Shown: positions 16,379-24,184 of the stretch, piece after piece | How positions within the stretch are numbered: the first letter of the stretch is position 1 | Layout: each line of letters opens with the position of its first letter | Assembly (NCBI GenBank): GCA_027452025.1 | Contig: DAIDHI010000062.1 | Span: 1 to 35,256, forward strand | Length of the DNA: 35,256 nucleotides | DNA from: Elusimicrobiota bacterium | Lineage (GTDB): Bacteria > Elusimicrobiota > Elusimicrobia > UBA1565 > UBA9628 | Direction of reading: 5' to 3' | Translations under genes and position numbers: made by a program | Notes under the pieces: model-generated | Seen by the model: only the letters and a program-made list of their open reading frames with translations | What the model was told of the DNA's origin: nothing | Database searches by the model: none

Positions 16379-17379
16379 AGACGCCCCGCGCCCAGGGCAC
16401 CAGCCGCGGCCTGCGCCTCAAGAACGTCGAGATCAACCCCGGCCGCCTGTGCAACAACAAGTGCATCTTCTGCATGAGCGGCGTGGACCGCGATACTCAC
16501 GAGCCTTGGGCCGATCCGGCGCGCATGAAGGCGGAGATCAAGCTGCGCTACGAGGAAGGGGCGCGCTCGCTGGGGTTTCTGGGCGGGGAGCCGACGGCCT
16601 ATCCTCACATCGTTGAATGCATGCGCTACGCCCGAGAGCTCGGCTACGTGCGCGTGGCCTTGTGCACCAACGGCGCGCGCCTGGCCAACCCCGCCTTCGT
16701 CGACGAGTGCCTGGCCGCGGGCCTGACGCGCGTCACCGTGTCGGTGCACAGCCATTTGGCGAGCATCGAGGAGTTCCTGGTGCGCGTGCCCGGGATCCTG
16801 GATCGCAAGGTGGCCGCTCTGCGCCATCTCGTCGAGCGGCAAAAGCGCGGCCTGCTGCCGGACGGCCTCTCCGTCAACCCGGTGCTCTGCCGCCAGAACG
16901 CCCCGCATATGGAGGAATTCGTGCGCTTCTTCATGGACGTCGGCGTGCGGGATTTCCGCTTCAACTTCATCTGGCCGGAGGCCGACGTCCAGAACGACAA
17001 GACCGTCGTGCCGCGCTTCGCCGACGTCATGCCCCGCATCGCGGCGCTGATCCTCGAAAACGAGCGCGAGCTCAAGACCCGCGTGAGCTTCGGGGCCGTG
17101 CCTTATTGCGTCCTGCCCGAGGCGTTCCAAAAGCGCTGGCCCCTTCTGGCGAAGTACTTCTACGAGGAAGGCAACGATCTGCCGACGGAGGTCTCGTTCC
17201 TCAAGCCGGACAAGGACGGCCGCGTCGACCGCTTCGACTGGCACGAGAAGGGCCACGAGAGCTACCGCGCCAAGCTCGATTCATGCCGCCGCTGCTCGCT
17301 CAACGACCGCTGCATGGGCATCTACCGCTCGTATTTGGACCTCTATGGCGCGGAGGGGTTCACGCCCGTCGAGGGTTGA
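16375..17379 (+). CDS. Radical SAM protein with C-terminal CxxCx5C motif
   Basis: This 334-aa protein has C26-x3-C30-x2-C33 (LCNNKCIFCMSG), GGEP at 70-73, VTVSVHSH, and C304-x2-C307-x5-C313 (SCRRCSLNDRC) followed by MGIYRSYLDLYG. The ending strongly resembles those at 5435-6418 and 23240-24184. It is the last gene of the + strand operon. Its TGA (17377-17379) is immediately followed by the stop codon of the convergent operon (17380), leaving no space for a terminator between the genes. Substrate unknown. Confidence 0.88.
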   Translation: MKTPRAQGTSRGLRLKNVEINPGRLCNNKCIFCMSGVDRDTHEPWADPARMKAEIKLRYEEGARSLGFLGGEPTAYPHIVECMRYARELGYVRVALCTNGARLANPAFVDECLAAGLTRVTVSVHSHLASIEEFLVRVPGILDRKVAALRHLVERQKRGLLPDGLSVNPVLCRQNAPHMEEFVRFFMDVGVRDFRFNFIWPEADVQNDKTVVPRFADVMPRIAALILENERELKTRVSFGAVPYCVLPEAFQKRWPLLAKYFYEEGNDLPTEVSFLKPDKDGRVDRFDWHEKGHESYRAKLDSCRRCSLNDRCMGIYRSYLDLYGAEGFTPVEG

Positions 17380-19458
17380 TCAATCCGCGCCGGCGGCGCC
17401 GCCGCAGGCGTCGTAGACTGCCGCCGTCACGCCGGGATCGGATTCGGCCAGGCGCAGGGCGCTGCGGCACGCTCGACGGGCCTCGGCGCGGTCGCCGGCC
17501 AGGCTCAAGAGCGTCGCCAGGCTTAGCTGGGCCGAGGCGTCGGCCGGATCGAGGCCGACGGCCCGCTCGAGGTCGGCGCGCGCGGCGGCGCGGTCTCCTT
17601 GCAGGAACTCGCAGACGGCCAGGTCCCGGCGGTCGGCGCCGGAGGCCGGCTGCCGCGCCGCGAGGAAGGCGAGCATCCGGCAGGCCAGGCCTCGGGCGGC
17701 GGGATAGCGCTGCAGGGCGAGCGCCGATTGATGGAGCATCTCCCAGGGGTTCGACAACAGGCTCGGCTCGGCGGCCGCGGCCCGGGGCCGCGGCGGCGGC
17801 TCCTGCCCCCCGGCCCGCAGGGAGGCGCCCAAGCCGGCCGGAAGCGAGCCCAGGAAGGACTCGTCGCCGGCCCGCCGAAGCCGGGACGTCGCCGCCGAGT
17901 CCAGCGGATAGGCCGCCTGCCTGGCGAAGGCTGCGGCGGCGGCGGCCTTTCGCGCGCGCTCGAGAAAGCGCCGCGCCTCGCCCGGCGCCGCGGCGGCGGA
18001 GGCGGCCGACGCTTTCAGGAGCAGCATCCGCCGCATCAGCGCCGGACCCTGCGGCCTCGCGGGATTCCAGCGCAAGAGCGGGTTCGGGTTTCCGGCGAGA
18101 GCCTCGGCCCAGCGCTCATCCAAGGCGTAGCGGTCGTAGCCGGCGAGGGAGGCCGCCCGCGACAGCGGCGGCACGGCCGCCCGGAAGCGGCCCTGCGCGA
18201 GCAGTTCCATGCCTTCCCGGTGCAGCAGCCAAAAATCGCCGCCGTGGCCCGCCAGCGCCCGGGCCTCGGCCCCGGGCGCCCGGGACGCGGACGGGTAGCG
18301 CAGCAGGCGCTCCCACGTGGCCGCGCAGGCCAAAAGCAGGGCGGCCAGCGCGCATCGAAAGAACCGCGCCGCCGTCTCGGCGCCCGCGGGCGGAACGGCC
18401 GGGATGAGCAAGGAGGCGGCGAGGACGGCGGCCACCGCCCGCAGGGGGGCGAAATAGGTCCATTCGACCGTCATGAGGCAGTGCACGCCGAGCAGGTAGG
18501 CGGCCGCCAGGCCGAGGTCGCCGACGGCGCCTCGTCCCCGCGAGCGGATCACGCCCGCCGCGGCCAGCGGCAAGAGCAGCGGATTCCAGCCTAGGACCAG
18601 CCAGAGCCGCCTGGCCACGGCCGCGGCGTAGCGCAGCGGATGGCTCAGGACCTGTCCCGCCGCCCAAAGCAGCACGGGCCGTCCGCCCAGCCCCGGGCAC
18701 AGCGTCCGCCATTGGCCCTCGACGGTCCCGACCAGCCCCAGGGCGCCCGTGGCCACGTTCGAGTCCGCCTGGCCGTTCTCAAAAAGCACGAACCTTCCCG
18801 TGGCCGCGGCGTTGAACCCGATCCACGGCAGCAGGAACAGATAAGGGAGCGCGAGCACGATGGCCAGCTCGCGGCCGTCGGGACGCCTGCCCCGCCGGCG
18901 CGCGTCGAGCGTCCAGGCCAGCGCCAGCAAAGGAGGAAGGAAGGCCAGAGTGGAGCGCAGGAGCAAGGAAGCGCCGACGGCGGCGGCCAAGGCCGAGGCC
19001 GCCGCGATGCCGGGGCGCCGGCGCCGCTCGACGAGCAGCCCGCAGACCAGCAGCACGAGCGCCGTCTGCGCCGACTGCGGGAACGACTGCGGACCGGAAA
19101 GCAGCCACAGCGGCAGGGCGGCGAGGGCCAGCAGCGGCGAATGGACGGCCGCGCAAAGGGCGACGAAGGCGGCGGCCGACGCCGCCGCGAGCCAAGCCCG
19201 GGCGCGCGGCCCTCCGTGATCGAAGAGGACTGAAGCCGCCAGGCTCGCCATGGGCATATGCCAGCCGATCGCAGCCGCGGAGGGGACGCCGTGCCACAGC
19301 GGCTCGCCCAGGCCCAGGTAATCGAGCTGGGTCGCCTCGTCGGTGCGCAACAGGGTGTTCAGGGCGCGCGCGCCTACGGCGACGGCGCAAAACGCCGCCG
19401 CGGCCGACAAGGCGAGCCAGGCGGCGCGCGCCTTTCGGCGGGCGCTGTCGCTAGTCAT
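17380..19458 (-). CDS. GT-C-like polytopic membrane protein with C-terminal TPR-like repeats
   Basis: This 692-aa protein is the last gene of the - strand operon. It has a signal-anchor helix (about 13-32), an acidic first-loop motif RTDEATQ (38-44) like the DE motif of PMT/ArnT-type GT-C glycosyltransferases, and roughly ten further hydrophobic segments up to about residue 385. A soluble C-terminal half follows, ending in TPR-like helical pairs (GDRAAARADLERAVGLDPAD and a following GDRAEARRACRSALRLAE). Such proteins use polyprenyl-phosphate sugars to glycosylate lipids or proteins at the membrane. Catalytic competence cannot be judged by eye. ATG at 19458 overlaps the preceding HExxH gene by 8 bases, so it is likely co-translated with it. 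Confidence 0.72.
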   Translation of the reverse strand: MTSDSARRKARAAWLALSAAAAFCAVAVGARALNTLLRTDEATQLDYLGLGEPLWHGVPSAAAIGWHMPMASLAASVLFDHGGPRARAWLAAASAAAFVALCAAVHSPLLALAALPLWLLSGPQSFPQSAQTALVLLVCGLLVERRRRPGIAAASALAAAVGASLLLRSTLAFLPPLLALAWTLDARRRGRRPDGRELAIVLALPYLFLLPWIGFNAAATGRFVLFENGQADSNVATGALGLVGTVEGQWRTLCPGLGGRPVLLWAAGQVLSHPLRYAAAVARRLWLVLGWNPLLLPLAAAGVIRSRGRGAVGDLGLAAAYLLGVHCLMTVEWTYFAPLRAVAAVLAASLLIPAVPPAGAETAARFFRCALAALLLACAATWERLLRYPSASRAPGAEARALAGHGGDFWLLHREGMELLAQGRFRAAVPPLSRAASLAGYDRYALDERWAEALAGNPNPLLRWNPARPQGPALMRRMLLLKASAASAAAAPGEARRFLERARKAAAAAAFARQAAYPLDSAATSRLRRAGDESFLGSLPAGLGASLRAGGQEPPPRPRAAAAEPSLLSNPWEMLHQSALALQRYPAARGLACRMLAFLAARQPASGADRRDLAVCEFLQGDRAAARADLERAVGLDPADASAQLSLATLLSLAGDRAEARRACRSALRLAESDPGVTAAVYDACGGAAGAD

Positions 19459-20518
19459 CGTGCGCGGCCAGAGGCTTCGCGGCCTCTCCGCGCCGCTCGA
19501 GCTCGGCCCAGTGGCGCCGGTGCAGCGCTTCCAGCTCCCGCATGAGCTCGCGGCCCGCGGCCGTCCAGCGCGCGTGGGCGCGCAGGACGGCCAGGCCCTC
19601 GGCGTTCTTGCGGTCGATCTCGCCCAGGCGCGCGGCGAATTCGGCGGTCGCGGCCGCCGGGTGGGCTCGGTCGCGCAGGCGGCGGCGGAAGGCGGCCACG
19701 GGTAAAAACGCGTGCACGGCCATCAAGATGCCCCACAGCGGCCGCGGGTCCGGGCGCACGGGCGAGCGATACAATGGGGAGAACGCGTTCTCGAGGAAGG
19801 CCTCCGCGTAGCTGGCGGCGTGCAGCTTGTTGTGCTGGAACTCGTGGATGAGAGCGTCGGCGATGGTCAGGACGTCGGGGTGGAGGCTCAGGTAGACGGT
19901 TCCGACGGCTTCGCGGTAGGAGGCCGAGGAGTGCCTCTCGGCGTCGTAGCCGACCGGCACCAGGCGCTTGAGCACCAGGCGCATCTCCTCATAAAGCCCG
20001 GCTTCGTGCTCGCAAATCAGGGCCGCCGCCTTGCGCAGGCGGGCCAGCCACTCGGCCAGGGGCCGGCCGCCGAGGCTGACGGCGTTGCCGGCTTTCTCGG
20101 GATGGGCCTCGAAGAGCGAGAGGGGATTGGGGTCTTGGAGGGCCAAAAAACCGAGGTCGGCCACCGGATGCAGCGCGCCGCGGCCGGGCCGGCGCCCGGC
20201 CGCCAGGGCCTCGACGGCCTGGGCCAGGAGGGCGTCGACGCGCGCCCGGAAAGGCGAGGAGCGAGCGACCGCGCCCGCGCAGCGCACGGCGTCGCAGATC
20301 TCGGGCTCGGAGAAGCGCTCGAGGACCTTGGCCGGATCGGCGCGCAGGCCGCGCTTGACGCGCTCGCAGGCCTGGCGGTGCCGCGCCTTGAGCGCGGGCG
20401 GCAGCGAGGGCCCGAGCGAGACGAAGGCGAGGACGGTGCCGCGCAAGAATTCGCGATAGACGCCGGGAAGAGCCGAGGGCGCGCCGGGGCGCGGCAGGAC
20501 CAGCCCCGCGCCCTTCAC
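19451..20518 (-). CDS. HExxH-motif putative peptide beta-hydroxylase
   Basis: This 355-aa protein contains HEFQH (H225-E226-x2-H229) in DALIHEFQHNKLHA, followed by RPDPRPLWGILMAVHAF (255-271). That pairing matches the family of HEXXH-motif putative peptide-modification proteins found beside radical SAM maturases. Some members of this family are reported as iron/2-oxoglutarate-dependent peptide beta-hydroxylases rather than proteases. It begins with GTG in a GTGA overlap (20515-20518). The length is normal for the family. Adjacent radical SAM genes fit a role in modifying the same peptide. No precursor peptide is seen directly next to it. A metalloprotease role is the alternative. Confidence 0.82.
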   Translation of the reverse strand: MKGAGLVLPRPGAPSALPGVYREFLRGTVLAFVSLGPSLPPALKARHRQACERVKRGLRADPAKVLERFSEPEICDAVRCAGAVARSSPFRARVDALLAQAVEALAAGRRPGRGALHPVADLGFLALQDPNPLSLFEAHPEKAGNAVSLGGRPLAEWLARLRKAAALICEHEAGLYEEMRLVLKRLVPVGYDAERHSSASYREAVGTVYLSLHPDVLTIADALIHEFQHNKLHAASYAEAFLENAFSPLYRSPVRPDPRPLWGILMAVHAFLPVAAFRRRLRDRAHPAAATAEFAARLGEIDRKNAEGLAVLRAHARWTAAGRELMRELEALHRRHWAELERRGEAAKPLAAHDD

Positions 20519-20874
20519 AGGAGCGGCCCGCCGGAGTAGTGGATGCGCGCCAGCTTCCAGGCTCCGGCGCGGCGCTCGAGGATGGCCGTCTCCCGGAACA
20601 GGACCGTGCGCCCGACGAAATGCGCCTCGTTCTCGTAGCCCGCCCAGGCCAGCGCCGAGCCGCCGCCGAAGGTGAAACGGCGCAGCCGCCGGCGCCGCGG
20701 CGGCGCCGCGCCGGCCAGCTCCCTGGCCAGGGCCGCCGCCGTCCGGGACTGCCCGTCGGCATGGACGATGCGCGCCCCCGGCAGGAAGGCGGCCTGCCAG
20801 CCGGCCCGGCGGTCGAGGGCGCGGAAGAAGCCGCGCACGGCGCGCTCGAGCTGCCGCTTTACTTGGTCATCCAC
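20515..20874 (-). CDS. NTF2-like/SnoaL-like small protein
   Basis: This 119-aa protein begins with helices (LERAVRGFFRALDRRAGW), followed by FLPGARIVHADG and strands including GYENEAHFVGRTVLFRETAILERRAGAWKLARIHYS near the end. That is the order and length of an NTF2-like cone fold, with the typical closing W.i...hyS strand. The GTG at 20874 overlaps the end of the 794-aa gene by 16 bases. An upstream extension of the frame runs through that gene and is not expected to be coding. Such folds act as small enzymes or binding subunits; no catalytic residues are assignable. Confidence 0.6.
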   Translation of the reverse strand: MDDQVKRQLERAVRGFFRALDRRAGWQAAFLPGARIVHADGQSRTAAALARELAGAAPPRRRRLRRFTFGGGSALAWAGYENEAHFVGRTVLFRETAILERRAGAWKLARIHYSGGPLL

Positions 20875-23243
20875 GGCTTGGGCTTGGGAAAGCCGTAGCG
20901 CCGCACGTGCTCGACGTGGGCGCCGGCGCAGGAGTCGTCGAGCTTGCAGGACCGGCAGGCGCGTCCCTTGATGAAGTAGCGGTCCTGGATGTAGAAGTCC
21001 ACGAACTCCTTCATGGACAGCTCCGGGCGATGCTCCAGCGCTCCGGGCTCGCGCTCGCGGAGCACTACGTCGGGATGGTCCTCGAGGCACTTAGGCGCGG
21101 GCCGGCCCTCGAGGCTTCCTTTTTCGCGCAGGTCGGCGATGTCTCGGCAGGCGTCCTTGAGGAAACAGTGAGGGCAGCGGCCCCAGCAGTCGGGCTTGGC
21201 GCCGGTCTTGAGGAAGGCCTCGAACATCAGCCCGCGTCCGGCGTACTCGTCGTGGAGCTTGCCGGGCGGCTGGATGAGGTCCTCGTAGCCTTCGAGGTAG
21301 CGCGTGGGCAGGCGGTTGGTCCAGATCACGATGTCGCCGCGCTTGGACAGGTCCAGGGCCCGCTGCAGGTGCGGCAGCTCCGCCTCGACGTCGTAAAAGA
21401 GCTCCTCCTTGTTTTGCCAGGCGCTTCCGAAAGGGATGACCTGCAGCAAGTCGAACTCGCGCACGCCTTCCTTGACGAAAAAGTCCATCGTTTCCCGCAG
21501 ATGGCGCACGTTCTTGCGCGAGATCACGATGTCGACGCTGACGATGAGGCCGGGAATCTTGAGAGCATGGCGCAGGGCGACGAGGCCCTGCAGGAAGGAG
21601 CCCGGCGAGCCCGTCTGGCTGTCGTGCAGGGCCGGCGTATGGCCGTGCAGGGAAAACGTCACCTCGGAGAGGCCGGCCTTGACGCAATCGTCGAGGAATT
21701 GCGGGTAGCACATGCGCCGGCCGTTGGTGACCGTCTGGATGTGCGTGTAGCCCAGCTCCCTGGCCTTGGCGACGATCTCGACGTATTGGGGGTGGATCGT
21801 CGGCTCGCCGCCGGAGAGCACCACGCGGGTCAGGCCCTTGTGGCGCCCCTTGTCCAGGTCGCCGGCGATGGCCGCAAACGGCAGGTTGGTCCCGTCCTGC
21901 GCCTCCTTGTCGAGGCAGAAGCTGCAGTGGTCGTTGCACACGCGCGTCAGACGGACCCAGTGCCTCTTGACCGGCGGCTTGGCCAAGGAGGGATGCGCCA
22001 GGCGCCCGTCGACGTCGCGCAGCGTCAGGGCCTTCTTGCGATCGCGCGTCGCGAGCCTGACCTTGAACTTAGGCAGGCCGGGGAGGTCGGTGGAGAAGTC
22101 CATCTCGTCTTTGCCGGCGAAGGCCTTCCTCTGGCTCTCGTTCATGAGCGAGACGGCGAGTTTCTCGATCTGCGCCCCGCTCAGCGGCTGGATGGCGTCG
22201 GCCTTGACCAGTTGTCCGCCTCGGCGCAGGATCGCGGGCGCGTCCGCGCGAAAATGCGCGTCCGTAATGCCCCGGTCCTTGATGAGATTGAGCAGCCGCA
22301 GGCTCGCCGGCGGGACTACGGCCCGCGGGCGCAGGCCCTCTTCCCCATAGGACTCGGCGCGGGCCCTCACCACTCCGGGGCAGGCCTCGCGGTCCACGCA
22401 GGCGCCGCAGCAAGGGGGATAGAAGCCCGTCTGAGCGGCGAAATAGATGGCGGTGCATTCCGCGACGTCGGGAGGCCGGCCGGCGGCCGCCCCGAGAGAC
22501 TCGACGACGCAGGCGGGAAAGCCGACGAGCAGGCAGCCGCGGCCTCCCAGCCGGAGCGCCGTCTCTTCGAAGGAGGGCGCGGCCGCGGCGTAGTCGAAGA
22601 GGTCGGGCTTGCCGCGCGGCATGGCCAAGGCGACTGGAGCGTCCCATCGCTGCCGGGCCCAATCGCAGAGCTCCGCCAGGACGGGCAAGTTCTGCTTGAG
22701 CACGAGGGAGTGCAGCAGCAGCCGGTGGCCGGCGGCCTTGGCGGCGTCGAGCGAGCGGACCAGCCGCTCGAAGGCCGGCGCCCCGAAGACGCGGTCGTGG
22801 ATCTGAGGGCGGCGGGAGTAGATCGGCACGGCGAGCTCGACGGAGGGAAAGACTCGCAGAGCCTCGAGGACCTCGCGGCGCTCGAGCGCCAGCCCCGACG
22901 TCATGATTTGAAGCCTTCGAAAACCCGCGGAGGCGGCGCGGGAGACGGCGCGCGGGAAATCCGGATGGAGCAGCGGCTCGTCTCCGACCAGACAAAGCAT
23001 ATCCGCGTCCCGGGGCGCCGCGGTCAGGTGCTCCTCGATCTTGGCCCAGGGCGTGCGGCCCGAGTCGGGCGAGCGGGAATTGCCGCAGAAAAAGCAGCGC
23101 CCTTCGCAGGGATTGGCCAGGTACTGCACGCAGAAACGCACCAAGCCCAGGGATTCGGTCCAGCGCGCCTGCTCGGCGAAGGGGCGGTCCAGCCAGCGCA
23201 GGACCTCCGCGTCCTCCTCGCGGCCGCGCAGGGGGGCGGTCAA
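20859..23243 (-). CDS. Double radical SAM protein with central PilT-N-terminal-like domain
   Basis: This is a 794-aa protein, counted from a TTG start in a TTGA overlap with the preceding stop; no ATG or GTG is better placed before the first motif. The first radical SAM domain has C46-x3-C50-x2-C53 (CEGRCFFCGN) with a GDEP variant, and a Cys-rich end (CCGACVDREAC). Residues about 313-411 read LLNLIKDRGITDAHFRADAP, PLSGAQIEKLAVSLM, NESQRKAF, DEMDFS and LPGLPKFKV, an unmistakable match to the N-terminal PAS-like domain of the pilus retraction ATPase PilT (GASDLHL, MNDKQRKDF, DFSFEVPGVARFRV). The second radical SAM domain follows (C436-x3-C440-x2-C443, GGEP 478-481) with Cys-rich endings CWGRCPHC and CRSCKLDDSC. 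No ATPase Walker motifs occur. Substrate unknown; the domain hints at a pilus/secretion-related partner. Confidence 0.87.
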   Translation of the reverse strand: MTAPLRGREEDAEVLRWLDRPFAEQARWTESLGLVRFCVQYLANPCEGRCFFCGNSRSPDSGRTPWAKIEEHLTAAPRDADMLCLVGDEPLLHPDFPRAVSRAASAGFRRLQIMTSGLALERREVLEALRVFPSVELAVPIYSRRPQIHDRVFGAPAFERLVRSLDAAKAAGHRLLLHSLVLKQNLPVLAELCDWARQRWDAPVALAMPRGKPDLFDYAAAAPSFEETALRLGGRGCLLVGFPACVVESLGAAAGRPPDVAECTAIYFAAQTGFYPPCCGACVDREACPGVVRARAESYGEEGLRPRAVVPPASLRLLNLIKDRGITDAHFRADAPAILRRGGQLVKADAIQPLSGAQIEKLAVSLMNESQRKAFAGKDEMDFSTDLPGLPKFKVRLATRDRKKALTLRDVDGRLAHPSLAKPPVKRHWVRLTRVCNDHCSFCLDKEAQDGTNLPFAAIAGDLDKGRHKGLTRVVLSGGEPTIHPQYVEIVAKARELGYTHIQTVTNGRRMCYPQFLDDCVKAGLSEVTFSLHGHTPALHDSQTGSPGSFLQGLVALRHALKIPGLIVSVDIVISRKNVRHLRETMDFFVKEGVREFDLLQVIPFGSAWQNKEELFYDVEAELPHLQRALDLSKRGDIVIWTNRLPTRYLEGYEDLIQPPGKLHDEYAGRGLMFEAFLKTGAKPDCWGRCPHCFLKDACRDIADLREKGSLEGRPAPKCLEDHPDVVLREREPGALEHRPELSMKEFVDFYIQDRYFIKGRACRSCKLDDSCAGAHVEHVRRYGFPKPKPWMTK

Positions 23244-24184
23244 TCGGCCTCCGCGAGCACTTTGGCGACGATGGGCGCCTTGGGCACGAAAACGGGCGCC
23301 AGCTCCGACGGGTCGTACCAGTCCCCGAGCTCGAAGAGGCCGCCGCAGATCGAGTCGAGGCTGCATTGCCGGCAGACGTCCACCTTGCGGTGCTCGAAGT
23401 CCGTCTGGCGGATGGTTCCCTTTTCGTCGAGGAAATGGACCATGCGCTCCTCGCCCTTGACGATCTTGCGCGTCTCGGTGGAATAGTGGGCGTATTCCGT
23501 CATGAAACACAGCGGCACGCGCTCGACGCGGAACGTGCGCCCGGAGCGGGCGAGCAAGGCCATGGCCCGGCTCAGGGAGACCTCGAAGGCGCGCAGGCGC
23601 GGAGCCGTGTCGCGGTTGGTCTCGGCGCGGCCCATGGAGGGGTCGAGGTTGTTCCAGACGAAATGCCGGATGAAGGGGAAGTTCTTGATGAAGAAAGCGA
23701 CGGTGCGATCGAGGTGGTCGGCGTTGAAGCTGTTGATGACGGTGTTGATCACGACGGCCACGCCCTCGCCCTGGACGCGGCCGAGGTTCGCCAGCGCCGC
23801 CATCGCCTTCTCGTGCGAGCCCTTGATGCCGGTGAGGAAGTCCTCGAGCTCGGGGCGGCAGGAGTGGATGGAGACGTGGTAGTGCTTGAGGCCGGCGTCG
23901 ACGAAGCGCCGCAGCGTCTCGGGCTCGGCGATCTTGCTGCCGTTGGTGATCATGCGCACGTGCAGGCCTTTGGAGAGGGCGTAGCGCGTGACCTCGGGAA
24001 CATGGGGCGAGAGGCTTGGCTCGCCGCCGGTGAGGATGATCCCGAAGTAGCCGCGCGCGACGAAGTCGTCGATCTGGCGCCTGGCCGTCTCGGTGTCGAG
24101 CATGAACTCCGTCTCGGGATTGGAGCAGAAGCGGCAGTACTGGTTGCAGTGCCGCACCAGCTGAATGTAGCCGATGTTGGCCAT
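23240..24184 (-). CDS. Radical SAM protein with C-terminal CxxCx5C motif
   Basis: This 314-aa protein has C13-x3-C17-x2-C20 (HCNQYCRFCSN), GGEP at 53-56, TNGSK, HVSIHSC, and C271-x2-C274-x5-C280 (VCRQCSLDSIC). The ATG at 24184 shares one base with the preceding stop (TGATG). A longer reading frame upstream is the shadow of the previous gene. The order of motifs and the late Cys triplet match the proteins at 16375 and 5435, suggesting one subfamily that was amplified across the locus. Likely an S-adenosylmethionine-dependent peptide or metabolite modification enzyme. Confidence 0.88.
   Translation of the reverse strand: MANIGYIQLVRHCNQYCRFCSNPETEFMLDTETARRQIDDFVARGYFGIILTGGEPSLSPHVPEVTRYALSKGLHVRMITNGSKIAEPETLRRFVDAGLKHYHVSIHSCRPELEDFLTGIKGSHEKAMAALANLGRVQGEGVAVVINTVINSFNADHLDRTVAFFIKNFPFIRHFVWNNLDPSMGRAETNRDTAPRLRAFEVSLSRAMALLARSGRTFRVERVPLCFMTEYAHYSTETRKIVKGEERMVHFLDEKGTIRQTDFEHRKVDVCRQCSLDSICGGLFELGDWYDPSELAPVFVPKAPIVAKVLAEAD

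Noticed and set aside
17391..17404. Perfect palindrome CGGCGGCGCCGCCG as a terminator
   Set aside because: No T-tract on either side, and it lies in the coding end of the - strand gene (Gly/Ala codons).
20907..23486. 859-codon + strand open frame
   Set aside because: Fully antisense to the double radical SAM gene, whose cluster motifs and PilT-like domain are unambiguous.
23244..23510. N-terminal extension of the double radical SAM protein to an upstream ATG
   Set aside because: Would overlap the preceding gene by about 270 bases. The added residues are Arg/Gly-rich shadow sequence; a TTGA coupling start fits the operon style.
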